Made by a program: the position numbers and the translations under genes. From contig NZ_CP090983.1 of assembly GCF_021513155.1 (NCBI RefSeq), positions 372,001 to 436,000 of the forward strand: a DNA stretch of 64,000 nucleotides, in the 5' to 3' direction. Below, in pieces: positions 48,001 to 55,885 of this stretch; the stretch's first letter is position 1; each line of letters begins with the position of its first letter. The notes below the pieces were generated by a model. The model was not told the DNA's origin. It saw nothing but the letters and a program-made list of their open reading frames with translations, and did no database searches. Origin of the DNA: Jeotgalibaca sp. MA1X17-3. GTDB taxonomy: Bacteria; Bacillota; Bacilli; Lactobacillales; Aerococcaceae.

Positions 48001-49830
48001 ACAGATACATTTGAATCAACGGAACACGAAAATATACTTGAAGATAATATGTTCGGAGATAATATTAAGCGGCTTAAACGACAAAAAGAGTCTCCTATAA
48101 CAGTTATTTTAGGAAATCCTCCATATTACTCGAAACAAGAGAGCAATAACAATGACAATCAAAAGAATCAATATCCTAGTTTGGATAGAAGGATTTCTGA
48201 TACCTATGTTGAACATTCAACAGCTACCAATAAACAGGTTCTATATGATTCGTATGTGCGTTCATTGCGATGGGCTTCAGACAGAATTAAAGGTGATGGA
48301 ATAATAGGATTTGTAATTAATGGGTCTTTTATTGATGGAAGTTCAACTGATGGTATAAGGAAAGTTTTCCATGAGGAATTTCAAGACATCTTTATTGTTA
48401 ATTTACGAGGAAATACAAGAACAAGTGGAGAATATGCTCGTAAAGAAGGTGGACAAGTGTTTGGGTCTGGATCAAGAGCAACTATAACAATGGTATTTCT
48501 GATAAAAAATAGTAAGAAATTAAGTCATAATATTCACTACGCTCAAGTGGATGATTATATGAGTAGAGAAGATAAAATGAAACAAATTATTTCTTGGAAT
48601 TCTATAGTGAATATGGAGTTCCAAGAAATAATACCTAACAAATTAAATGATTGGATTAACCAACGAGGTATAGACAAAAATTCTGTGGTAATAGGGTCTA
48701 AAGTTAAATCGGAAAAAGAATTTATATTTGATTTATATTCTAGAGGATTAGCGACAGCCAGAGATGGATGGTCAGTAAATTTTAGTAAGAAAAAAGTGAA
48801 ATATTCTATGAAAAATATGATTAATTATTATAATGAAAAATTAAAAAGTCAAGTCTCAATAAATAAACTAATGAACCGGCAAGAAATAAAATGGTCTAGA
48901 AGTTTAATTAAAGATTATAATTCAGCGAAATCTCATAGGTATGAAGAAGATAGAATATTTAAATATATGTACAGACCGTATACAAAAAAATATGTTTATT
49001 ACACAAAAGAATTTGTAGATATGCAATATCTTCTATCTCAAATATATCCGGAACCATCTACTAAAAACTTTGGAATAGTGATGTCAGGAAAAACTGGTAC
49101 AAAAGATTTTACAGCTTTAATGATAGATACTTTACCAGATTTAAATATTTACTCAGGAGGGGCACAGTTTTTTCCAAGGTTTAGATGCTCAAATAAAGAT
49201 TCATACGAGCTTTTATATGATAAAGATACTATAAATCTGGATTATTTATCTCAAATGCAAAGAAAATTGGATAAAAATATTACTGCAGAGGATGTAGTAT
49301 ATTATGTGTATGGGATACTACACTCTAAAGAATATATAGAAAAAAATAAAATAAATTTGAAGAAAGAACTACCTAAAATACCATTTTCTAATAATTATGA
49401 CTTGTTTATAGAGTTAGGAAAAGAACTAGCTTACTTACATATGAATTATGAGGAAGTTAATTCTTATGAAGGTATAGTAGTTAATAAGAAAGTTGATGAA
49501 CCTTCATATAAGGTTAATAAAATGAAATTTGGGAGAGGAAAGGATAAGACAACAATAATATTTAATAATGATATAACTATACATAATATTCCAGAACGAG
49601 CATATGAATATATAGTAAATGGACGCCCAGCAATTGAATGGATAATGAATCAATACCAAATAAAAATAGATAAGCAATCGGGAATTATTGATGATCCAAA
49701 TGAATATTCTGAAAACCCAAAGTATATACTTAATCTTTTATTATCAGTAATAAGCGTAGCTGTACAAACAGTGGATTTAGTTGAAAAGTTACCATCATTA
49801 GATATATTTGATGAAGTTAATAATTCCTAG
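45091..49830 (+). CDS. Type ISP restriction-modification enzyme
   Basis: The 1579-residue single polypeptide has the type ISP layout of LlaGI and LlaBIII: an N-terminal Mrr-like nuclease (Asp72 and Q-A-K at 87-89 in TAIQAKYYSE), a superfamily 2 helicase-translocase (APGTGKT near 203, DEAH at 337, motif VI QAVGRVMRK), a coupler, an N6-adenine methyltransferase (DPFTGTGTF at 901, NPPY at 1009), and a C-terminal target-recognition domain. It cuts unmodified phage DNA after two enzymes converge and protects the host by one-strand methylation. Length is typical (LlaGI about 1570). ATG 45091 follows AAGGAAGGA. Confidence 0.94.
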   Translation: MSDKEQYKSFIELMNEIDEHPREQRDRGTLFEHLVKAYLTYEPMYQQLFDEVWLLHEVPEEYGISRKDTGTDLVAINHQTKELTAIQAKYYSEDTSINKGIIDSFLNEVGKTVYSNGIIITSTDNWTNNAEEALNDRSKPITRISLSQLRDSRVDWSAYSFSKPEEVVLQVAKTPRKHQKEAIQKVVDGFKEVDRGKLIMAPGTGKTYTSLQIAEEMLKDKKEPLKVLYLVPSIQLLSQSLRGWSGDTRYQMETLAVCSDRKVTKGPGGTELEDIAASDIGFPATTDYQRLLKYQTTIEESHKKFDMLVVFSTYHSTGVIQQAQAEGFYEFDLIIADEAHRTTGIRKENEEGSPFVKVHNNDLIKGKKRLYQTATPRVYGDNAKQKAEEMSVVIADMNDPTIYGEEFFRLGFGEAVHQGILTDYKVMVLAVDESMVQTQMQKIFSQKSNELEFNDVTKIIGCWNGLLKRKSDSNELYGEPMKRAIAFTGTIAQSKLIKEKFNEVVNEYLDGDDDAQGAFRVEIDHADGSMNALEKNKKIDWLKSEVPDRTCRILSNARFLTEGVDVPDLDAVMFLQPRRSTIDIAQAVGRVMRKTIDKNYGYVILPVGVPSGVNANDVLDNNEKYAVVWEVLNALRSIDERFDAMINKIELNKKKPKPLDVIGVGEALTVNEDDGKYQVDEKMEQVALDFTEDELTALERAIYAKIVQKVGNTRYWESWSKDVAELAQQHITRINAMIESEPETSTLFYDFLDSLRYNINDSITNSSAIEMLAQHVITKPVFDSLFEEESFALNNPVSQAMNKMVLQLEKLGFNNDQKKLEGFYESVRVRSEGIDNLEAKQTIIVQLYENFFKVGFPHTTDSLGIVFTPLEVVDFIINSVNDILKKYFSKELSDENVNFLDPFTGTGTFITRLLQSGHIRKEDLVRKYRQEIFANEIVLLSYYIAAINIEQTFKEVSNSDKYLPFEGIVLTDTFESTEHENILEDNMFGDNIKRLKRQKESPITVILGNPPYYSKQESNNNDNQKNQYPSLDRRISDTYVEHSTATNKQVLYDSYVRSLRWASDRIKGDGIIGFVINGSFIDGSSTDGIRKVFHEEFQDIFIVNLRGNTRTSGEYARKEGGQVFGSGSRATITMVFLIKNSKKLSHNIHYAQVDDYMSREDKMKQIISWNSIVNMEFQEIIPNKLNDWINQRGIDKNSVVIGSKVKSEKEFIFDLYSRGLATARDGWSVNFSKKKVKYSMKNMINYYNEKLKSQVSINKLMNRQEIKWSRSLIKDYNSAKSHRYEEDRIFKYMYRPYTKKYVYYTKEFVDMQYLLSQIYPEPSTKNFGIVMSGKTGTKDFTALMIDTLPDLNIYSGGAQFFPRFRCSNKDSYELLYDKDTINLDYLSQMQRKLDKNITAEDVVYYVYGILHSKEYIEKNKINLKKELPKIPFSNNYDLFIELGKELAYLHMNYEEVNSYEGIVVNKKVDEPSYKVNKMKFGRGKDKTTIIFNNDITIHNIPERAYEYIVNGRPAIEWIMNQYQIKIDKQSGIIDDPNEYSENPKYILNLLLSVISVAVQTVDLVEKLPSLDIFDEVNNS

Positions 49831-49844
49831 ATATGTAATGAAAA

Positions 49845-49880
49845 TACCCATGTTGGATTCAGTCCAGCATGGGTTTCTTA
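49845..49880 (+). terminator. Terminator of the ISP gene
   Basis: ACCCATG pairs with CATGGGT with an inner TGGA/TCCA stem, followed by TTTCTT. Confidence 0.7.
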
Positions 49881-49939
49881 AATTAAAAATAAAAATGATT
49901 TAAATAAAATAAAGTGAAATGTTGAGTAGAGGTGATGAT

Positions 49940-51073
49940 ATGTTCAAAAAAACAATTATTAAACTGATTGAGAAAAAATATGAAGGAACATACTGGGATT
50001 TTAAACAAGAATATCACAGAAATAAAGCAAGATTACTCCATGATATTATTTGTTTAGCTAATAATATTGATAATAGAGAAGCGTATTTAATTTTTGGTGT
50101 TACAGACAATGCAGAAATAGTAGGCATTGAAGAACATGAAAAACGAATGAATCAAGAAAAAATTATATCTTTTTTGAGAGGGAAAAGATTTGCAGGTACT
50201 ATAGTACCGCAAGTTATTTTAAAGACCTTAAATATAGGAAAGCATATAATAGACGTGTTGGTTATTCAGAAGTCAGATAAACTACCTTATTATTTAGAAG
50301 AAGAGTTTTTGGATGGAAAGATACGAGTGTACCCAGGGAGTATCTATACAAGGGTTGAAGATTGCAATACTCCAATTAACAAAACAGCAGATCCATATCA
50401 AACTGAGATATTATGGAAAATTAGGTTTGGTCTATGTCCAAAACCACTAGAGAGATTGAAATTAATTTTACTGCTAAGAAATAAGTGGAATTTTATTCAG
50501 AATGGATATTATTTTGATGAGTCACCTGAATTTACGATAGTAGAAAATTTAGGGGATTTAGACAGCTATGAGACATTTTTGACACCATATTATGCTTACT
50601 ATCAAACTAATTCAACTACACATTATCAATCATATCAATGTAAATATCATAATACAGTTTTATTTGAAGCTCAAACAGTAACATTAGACTCTGGACAGTA
50701 CAAAACACCAATTCCAGAGCGTGACTTTATAGATATAAGAGATAGTTTGAGTTTTCGATACTTTATAGAAGGTAGCGTATTATTCAATATGCACTTATTT
50801 ATGTATGATGAACAATCTCAAGAAGCAACATACGCACGTGAAAAGTTTTTGGATACAACCTTGATTTTTTATTCAGAGAATGAAAGATTGGAATTCAGAA
50901 CATATATATTTCAAAATATACGAAGTGTTATAAAAGAATTAGATGAAAAATGTGAAGAAAATTTAGTGTTTGATATCAATGATAAACATAAAAAAGCAAT
51001 CGTTAATAAAGAAATTCATATGGGCTTATTGCTAGTAGAACATCTTAAAGAATTTAGGGGTATTCAAGTTTGA
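49940..51073 (+). CDS. AlbA_2 (Schlafen-like) domain protein
   Basis: The 377-residue product starts with an AlbA_2 domain: EGTYWDFKQEYH, IICLANNIDNREAYLIFGV and an EIVGIEEHEK segment, the pattern of Schlafen-AlbA proteins. The remaining 220 residues show no domain I know. AlbA_2 proteins include transcription factors and RNA-cleaving defence proteins. The position directly after a restriction enzyme, inside a mobile cassette, suggests a second defence function, but it is inferred. ATG 49940 is used because GAGGTGATGAT precedes it; an in-frame ATG lies at 49919. Confidence 0.75.
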   Translation: MFKKTIIKLIEKKYEGTYWDFKQEYHRNKARLLHDIICLANNIDNREAYLIFGVTDNAEIVGIEEHEKRMNQEKIISFLRGKRFAGTIVPQVILKTLNIGKHIIDVLVIQKSDKLPYYLEEEFLDGKIRVYPGSIYTRVEDCNTPINKTADPYQTEILWKIRFGLCPKPLERLKLILLLRNKWNFIQNGYYFDESPEFTIVENLGDLDSYETFLTPYYAYYQTNSTTHYQSYQCKYHNTVLFEAQTVTLDSGQYKTPIPERDFIDIRDSLSFRYFIEGSVLFNMHLFMYDEQSQEATYAREKFLDTTLIFYSENERLEFRTYIFQNIRSVIKELDEKCEENLVFDINDKHKKAIVNKEIHMGLLLVEHLKEFRGIQV

Positions 51074-51213
51074 AAATCATGTGATCTAAGAATGACATGA
51101 TGATTTGTAAAGATAGACTCATAACCAATAATTTATGAAGACCTTTTTAAAATATTCAATTAGATAATATGTCTCTATTGATTATAGAATTTATTACCTA
51201 TCGATGATACGCA

Positions 51214-51229
51214 CATGCGTATCATAAAT
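51214..51229 (+). repeat. attachment site, right copy
   Basis: CATGCGTATCATAAAT is an exact 16-base repeat of the end of rlmH and marks the right end of the cassette. Just inside, ATGATACGC (51205-51213 region) and GCGTATCAT form a 9-bp inverted repeat across four bases, as SCC ends also show inverted core copies. The chromosome resumes with AGATGAGGTTTTT. Confidence 0.8.
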
Positions 51230-51252
51230 AGATGAGGTTTTTATTAAAGTAA

Positions 51253-51495
51253 TTGTTTATTATTTTTAAGCACTTTGTCTCGAAGTATATTAGGAATATC
51301 GCCGAGATATTGTATTTGAATAATATTGATGATGTGGACTTAGGTATCAGCCCAAAAAAACCTGGAACTATTATTACAGGGGTACAAAAAAGAGCTTTAC
51401 GGGAGAATGACTCCGTGGTGACAATTAAATTAGAGCAATTAATATCCTTTAATGAAGTATTTTTCAGAATTGAAGCCAATCCTATTTGTTTTTAA
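51253..51495 (+). CDS. Small hypothetical protein, doubtful
   Basis: An 80-residue frame directly beyond the right attachment site reads like protein in its second half (DLGISPKKPGTIITGVQKRA, then ISFNEVFFRIEANP), but no good ribosome binding site is visible and I recognise no family. It may be the remnant of a longer gene cut by earlier insertions at this site. Confidence 0.3.
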   Translation: MFIIFKHFVSKYIRNIAEILYLNNIDDVDLGISPKKPGTIITGVQKRALRENDSVVTIKLEQLISFNEVFFRIEANPICF

Positions 51496-51595
51496 TTATG
51501 TGAAATTAAGTTTACATAATTATGCTATTAGTTAATCTAGTGTGTGTTATATTATGGATCTATATATGATTTGAATGTTTTCAGGAGGAGTTCAA

Positions 51596-52225
51596 TTGAA
51601 AAGACTAAATGTAAAAAAAATCATACGAAATTTTCTTGTTGCTTTAATTTGTGTGATTGTTGGAATTGTTGGAGGGATTACCGTCCTTATGAATACTGAT
51701 TCTGAAATATTTGCCGAAAAAACTAATAAAACATCAGAAGTAGCTTTAGTAAAAGAAAGTTTAAAGGAATTATCAGAATGGACAACACTAAAGTATGAAT
51801 ATGAGAATGTAATAGTAAGTCGCACTAGTAAAACCTTACCACTTCCTGGTAATCATGATATTAATTATGCAGAGGCAATAAAGCTAATTGAATATTCTGG
51901 ATATCTAAAAGCAGGAACAAATTTAAAAGAAATTCAATTGATACTAGATGAAGAAACTAAACAAGCATCAGTTAAACTCCCAAAATCTCAAATACTTGAC
52001 AATGTTGCAGAGACTAAAAAAATGAAAGTAGAAGATATAAAAGGTAATATACTTTCAGATTATCCTCCCCAGACGATTATTGACGAAATAAATTCTAATA
52101 AGAAACAACTTGAAGAAGAAAAAATAAACCAAGGATTTTTGGAAGAAGCAGATAAAAAAATTAAAATAATGGTAACAGATTTTTTAGCCTCTCATGGATA
52201 TGTAGTTTCAGTAGAATTTTATTGA
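51596..52225 (+). CDS. DUF4230 domain protein
   Basis: The 209-residue protein has one N-terminal membrane helix (FLVALICVIVGIVGGITVLM) and an extracellular DUF4230 domain: SEWTTLKYEYENVIVS, then YSGYLKAGTNLKEIQL and ASVKLPKSQILDN. The function of the family is unknown. TTG 51596 is chosen because AGGAGG stands seven bases upstream; upstream in-frame codons precede that site. It has no co-directional partner. Confidence 0.75.
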   Translation: MKRLNVKKIIRNFLVALICVIVGIVGGITVLMNTDSEIFAEKTNKTSEVALVKESLKELSEWTTLKYEYENVIVSRTSKTLPLPGNHDINYAEAIKLIEYSGYLKAGTNLKEIQLILDEETKQASVKLPKSQILDNVAETKKMKVEDIKGNILSDYPPQTIIDEINSNKKQLEEEKINQGFLEEADKKIKIMVTDFLASHGYVVSVEFY

Positions 52226-52369
52226 AAATATTACGATTGAGAACTATAAATTTCATATAGATTAACTTTGAATGAAAGGATTCCATAGTATATATTGATA
52301 CTTCAGGACTTTTTTACGCTAAAAAGTATTAATTATTATATTTTCAGGAGAAAAAATTATAATTAAGAG

Positions 52370-52670
52370 ATATTTTGTTGGCAGCTCCATTTACTCTGGT
52401 AAGGTGCGGAAATGGTAATAACAACATAAGTAGCAGTTTTTTTAGTGAAGCGAAAGACTATGATTTATGGTAGTGATTTTATGTCGGAGGTAGCTAAGGG
52501 GCTATAGGCTCGTTGTGAACTTGTAGATAATGCAACCACTAATAAGATGACTGCAGTAAATACAACGGAATAAAACATCAGCTATCTTTTAACTAGCTGT
52601 ACGAGTAATGAGTATGTAGCGGAAAGAATTATTGAAGATGAAAATAGTCTCACTTATGATGAAAACTAGT
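52370..52670 (+). pseudogene. Possible decayed lipoprotein gene
   Basis: Within the 820-base gap before licT, short open stretches read like a lipoprotein start (LAAPFTLVRCGNGNNN) and a charged tail (VAERIIEDENSLTYDEN), but stops break every frame. This is weak evidence for a dead gene. The remainder of the gap up to 52840 shows nothing else. Confidence 0.2.
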
Positions 52671-52846
52671 AGCTGAAAAATCTAAATGTATCGCCTCTGT
52701 TTTTTTGTTTGGGTCGTTAACTATAGGGGTACTTATGAATGTAAACATCAAATTTAAACCATAAGAAATATAATAATATAATTATTGGTGCTTTTATCAT
52801 ATTTTAAAATAGTATGAATGATTGGATTCGATGTTATTATAACGAT

Positions 52847-52875
52847 TTGACAAAAGAGGAAATTTATTGCATAAT
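52847..52875 (+). promoter_or_regulatory. Promoter of the bgl operon
   Basis: Perfect TTGACA, a 17-base spacer and CATAAT lie 175 bases before licT, upstream of the leader terminator. Confidence 0.7.
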
Positions 52876-52915
52876 ATTTCTTAAGGATAATACAATTCAG
52901 TTTAGGGTGCACACA

Positions 52916-52980
52916 TTGGCAAGACCGAAACTGACGTAAGGCAACGAGACCGTTGTCTAGCGTCAGCTCGGTCTTTTTTT
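52916..52980 (+). terminator. Leader terminator with probable RAT
   Basis: AAGACCGA and CTGACG (52921-52936) pair with CGTCAG and TCGGTCTT (52961-52975), followed by seven T residues. The element stands between the promoter and licT. GGCAAGACC at its 5' edge resembles the 3' half of the LicT/BglG ribonucleic antiterminator and overlaps the stem, so LicT binding should prevent terminator formation. The 5' half of the RAT is less clear. Confidence 0.65.
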
Positions 52981-53049
52981 GTTTGATTCTAGTAAATAGC
53001 ATCAAATTCGTAATAACAAAATCTATTTAGAAGATGTGTGGTGAAAAAA

Positions 53050-53873
53050 ATGTGGATTACAAAAGTCTTAAATAACAGTACTGCGGTAGTAACAGAAGAC
53101 GGAATTGAAAAAATTGTATTGGGTAGAGGAATTATCTTTGGCAAAAAAGTTGGTGATTTTATCTCTTCCGATATTGTGGAAAAAACATTTATCATTGAAT
53201 CTGAAAATGAAAAAGATCGACTTATTAACCTTATTCAAGAAATTCCTGATCATTGTATAAATATTGTAGAAGAAGTTGTAGCTTATGCTGAATCAATCCT
53301 TAAAACAAAACTCAACGTCTCTATCCATCTTACTTTGTCAGACCATATTAATTTTATCTTAAAGCGTTACGAGAAAGGTATATTTCCAACCAATGCATTA
53401 AAGTATGAAATCAAGAGGTATTATGCAAAAGAATATCAAATAGCGGAAAAAGCAGTTGAACTCTTAGAGGATGAATATGATATAGAGTTAAATGAGGATG
53501 AAGTAGCTTCTATTGCTATGCATATTGTTAATGCTGAATTTAATGTTCCTACTCAAATAGGGGTACAAATTATCAAAATCGTTGATCATATCATTCAAAT
53601 TATTAAGTACTACTTACAAGTTGATATCGATGTCAACTCAATCCACTATCAAAGACTGCTGACGCACCTTCGTTTTTTGTGTGGAGAGTAACCAAGAACG
53701 AACAAGATAATAAAGATAACAGCTTATACGATCTTGTCAAAGTTAATTATCCAAGAGCTTTTCAGTGTACAATGCGAGTGAAAAAATTTATTGAAGAAAC
53801 CTATGACTACCACCTTTCAAAGGATGAATGTACCTATCTTACTGTACATATTCAAAAATTATTGGATGTTTAA
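53050..53873 (+). pseudogene. licT: LicT/BglG antiterminator, frameshifted
   Basis: The first frame gives the RNA-binding CAT domain (MWITKVLNNSTAVV, GRGIIFGKKVGD) and PRD1 with conserved His residues; the last 64 residues, from about 53679, are in the next frame and complete PRD2 (KFIEETYDYHLSKDECTYLTVHI). One extra T in the T6 run 53673-53678 joins LRF to FVWRVTKNEQ, restoring a 274-residue LicT. It would bind the leader RAT and allow transcription of the PTS and glucosidase genes when beta-glucosides are present. Without PRD2 the regulation would be impaired. ATG 53050 gives the family-typical N-terminus. Confidence 0.88.
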
Positions 53874-53904
53874 TTATATAAAAAACTTTTATAAAGAGAG
53901 GAGA

Positions 53905-53926
53905 TTTACAACAGTTTTGTTGTAAA
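53905..53926 (+). other. Hairpin between SD and start of bglP
   Basis: TTTACAACA and TGTTGTAAA form a perfect 9-bp stem with a four-base loop. It lies between the ribosome binding site GAGAGGAG (53896-53903) and the ATG at 53936. Discounting the hairpin, spacing is 10 bases; with it, 32. Confidence 0.7.
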
Positions 53927-53935
53927 AAAAATACT

Positions 53936-55798
53936 ATGGATAATAATAAATTAGCTAAGGATATTGTAGAGCATGTTGGAGGTAAAGAAAACATTATTGG
54001 ACTAGTACATTGTGCTACAAGACTTCGTTTTAGTCTAGCAGATAATAGTAAGATAAATGAAAGCGAATTAAAAAATTTAGAAGGTGTCTTAGGTGTAGTT
54101 TCAAACAGTGCGCAACCACAAGTTATTATTGGTAACAAAGTTAATACGATTTACAATATTATTATGGAACAAACTGGAATAGTTACGGAAGATCAGACTC
54201 CAAAACAAAAGCAAGATGGGAATATAATTATGCGTGCAATAATGGTAGTTCCAAAAGTATTTACGCCTATCCTACCAGCATTTGTGGCAAGCAGTCTTTT
54301 GAAAGCTTTATTTGCAATTCTACAGTTAACGGGCCTAATTGATACCGCTTCTTCAACCTACCAGATGTTAAACTTAGCTTCAGATGTCGCATTTTATTTC
54401 TTACCCGTATTAATTGCAGTTAGCGCTTCAAAAATATTTAAAACCAATACCTATATGGCTGCTATTATTGCTGCCGTTCTATTACATCCAAGTTTTACTC
54501 AATTGGTTGCAACGGGAGATCCTATCAGTCTCTTTGGACTTCCAGTCCCTTTAGTTAATTATGCAACTTCTTTAATACCAGCTATTATTGGTGTCTGGTT
54601 ACTATCTTATGTCGAACGTTTTTTCAATCGATATATTCCTGAATCTTTACGCTATGTATTTGCACCTTTATTAACATTCTTAGTTATGTTTGTAGTCATG
54701 TTTGTTGTTATTGGCCCAATTGGATATTACTTTGGAATGTTCTTAGCATCAGCCATGATGAGCTTGTATGAAACAGCTGGTGTTGCAGCAATTGTCTTGA
54801 TTGCTGTATTTAAACCATTTTTAGTCCTCACTGGTATGCATTATGCCCTTGCTGCTGCCTTTTTACCAGTCTTTCTATCGTTAGGTTATGATGCATTCTA
54901 TATGGTGACTGCTATTTTGCCAAACTTAGGTCAGGCTGGTGCAGCATTTGGGGTATTCCTTCGAGCAAAAGATAAAAATTTAAAAGCCTTAGCACTATCA
55001 ACTTCATTCTCTGCTTTTATGGGTATTTCAGAACCCGCCCTATTCGGAATTAACTTGAAATATCGTCGTCCATTGGTAGGGGCTATGATTGGATCAGGAT
55101 TTGGTGCACTTTATGCTGCTATAATGGGTGTTAAATTTGTCGCGATGGCAAATTTTGGAGTGATTGGTATTTTGGGAGTGATGCCTGAGTTTATGTTACA
55201 TATGGTTATTGCTGCAATGATTACACTTGTAGTATCTACAGGAGCAACATTTGTATTAGGTTTTGAAGGAAAAGTATCTAAATCAAAGACTACAATTGAG
55301 AATAAAACGAATGAAAATAACGTTTCTCAATCGGATACTGTCATTAACATAGCATCTGCTATGGATGGAGAAATTGTTCCATTAAATGAAGTTAGCGATC
55401 CTGCTTTTAGTAGTGAAGCGATTGGAAAAGGCATTGCTGTCCTTCCAAAAGAAGGAAAAGCTTATGCTCCAGCAGATGGTGTCATTACCGTTTTATTCCA
55501 AACCGGTCATGCAATCGGGATAACGACTGAAGAAGGTGTTGAATTGCTAATTCATATTGGAATTGATACGGTTTCACTTAATGGAAAATATTTTACAGTA
55601 CACGTAAAACAAGGCGATAAAGTGAAACAAGGAGATCTTTTAGTCGAGTTTGATATAGAAGGCATTGAAAAAGAAGGTTATGAAACAGTAACACCAATTA
55701 TCGTAACGAATACAGATAATTATCTGGATGTTTTACCTGCTAGTCAAAATAAACAAGTCCAACCTGGTGATGTCTTGTTAAGTATTTTAAAAAACTAG
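53936..55798 (+). CDS. bglP: PTS beta-glucoside transporter EIIBCA
   Basis: The 620-residue permease imports and phosphorylates beta-glucosides. Domains: EIIB with phospho-Cys26 (LVHCATRLRF), EIIC of about eight to ten membrane segments (110-445), a linker, and EIIA with phospho-His540 (LLIHIGIDTVSLNGK) near the C-terminus. It follows licT and precedes a GH1 enzyme, the standard bgl operon. The ATG has no close ribosome binding site; GAGAGGAG is 32 bases upstream across a stable hairpin. Length matches the family. Confidence 0.95.
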   Translation: MDNNKLAKDIVEHVGGKENIIGLVHCATRLRFSLADNSKINESELKNLEGVLGVVSNSAQPQVIIGNKVNTIYNIIMEQTGIVTEDQTPKQKQDGNIIMRAIMVVPKVFTPILPAFVASSLLKALFAILQLTGLIDTASSTYQMLNLASDVAFYFLPVLIAVSASKIFKTNTYMAAIIAAVLLHPSFTQLVATGDPISLFGLPVPLVNYATSLIPAIIGVWLLSYVERFFNRYIPESLRYVFAPLLTFLVMFVVMFVVIGPIGYYFGMFLASAMMSLYETAGVAAIVLIAVFKPFLVLTGMHYALAAAFLPVFLSLGYDAFYMVTAILPNLGQAGAAFGVFLRAKDKNLKALALSTSFSAFMGISEPALFGINLKYRRPLVGAMIGSGFGALYAAIMGVKFVAMANFGVIGILGVMPEFMLHMVIAAMITLVVSTGATFVLGFEGKVSKSKTTIENKTNENNVSQSDTVINIASAMDGEIVPLNEVSDPAFSSEAIGKGIAVLPKEGKAYAPADGVITVLFQTGHAIGITTEEGVELLIHIGIDTVSLNGKYFTVHVKQGDKVKQGDLLVEFDIEGIEKEGYETVTPIIVTNTDNYLDVLPASQNKQVQPGDVLLSILKN

Positions 55799-55838
55799 TT
55801 ATAAATTGTTTGAAACATTTAAAATAAGAAGAAAGGAG

Positions 55839-55875
55839 TATTTGTAAAATTGATGTTTGAGTCAAATTACAAATA
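55839..55875 (+). other. Hairpin between SD and start of GH1 gene
   Basis: TATTTGTAA and TTACAAATA form a perfect 9-bp stem with an inner TTGA/TCAA pairing. It lies directly between AAAGGAG (55832-55838) and the ATG at 55886; discounting it, spacing is 10 bases. A seven-codon frame ATG..TAA (55853-55876) lies inside the hairpin and is an alternative reason for the distance. Confidence 0.7.
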
Positions 55876-55885
55876 ACCAAAAATT

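Larger units (their letters stand above)
34693..51229. mobile_element. SCC-like cassette inserted in rlmH
   Basis: The 16.5-kb segment between two 16-bp direct repeats carries two overlapping ccr-type serine recombinases, a DUF927 Cch-like ATPase, DUF1643, DUF960 and a RadC/JAB gene, all on the minus strand. This is the conserved core set of staphylococcal cassette chromosomes. Outside the core are an end-proximal DUF4365-like gene and a plus-strand type ISP restriction enzyme with an AlbA_2 protein. No mec or other antibiotic resistance gene is present. Insertion at rlmH downstream of walRK-yycHI-walJ repeats the staphylococcal context, but the surrounding genome looks like Lactobacillales. 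Confidence 0.85.

Noticed and set aside
34693..51229. Prophage or ICE as identity of the island
   Set aside because: No structural phage genes, no conjugation genes and no tyrosine integrase; the ccr/cch set and rlmH target point to an SCC-type element.
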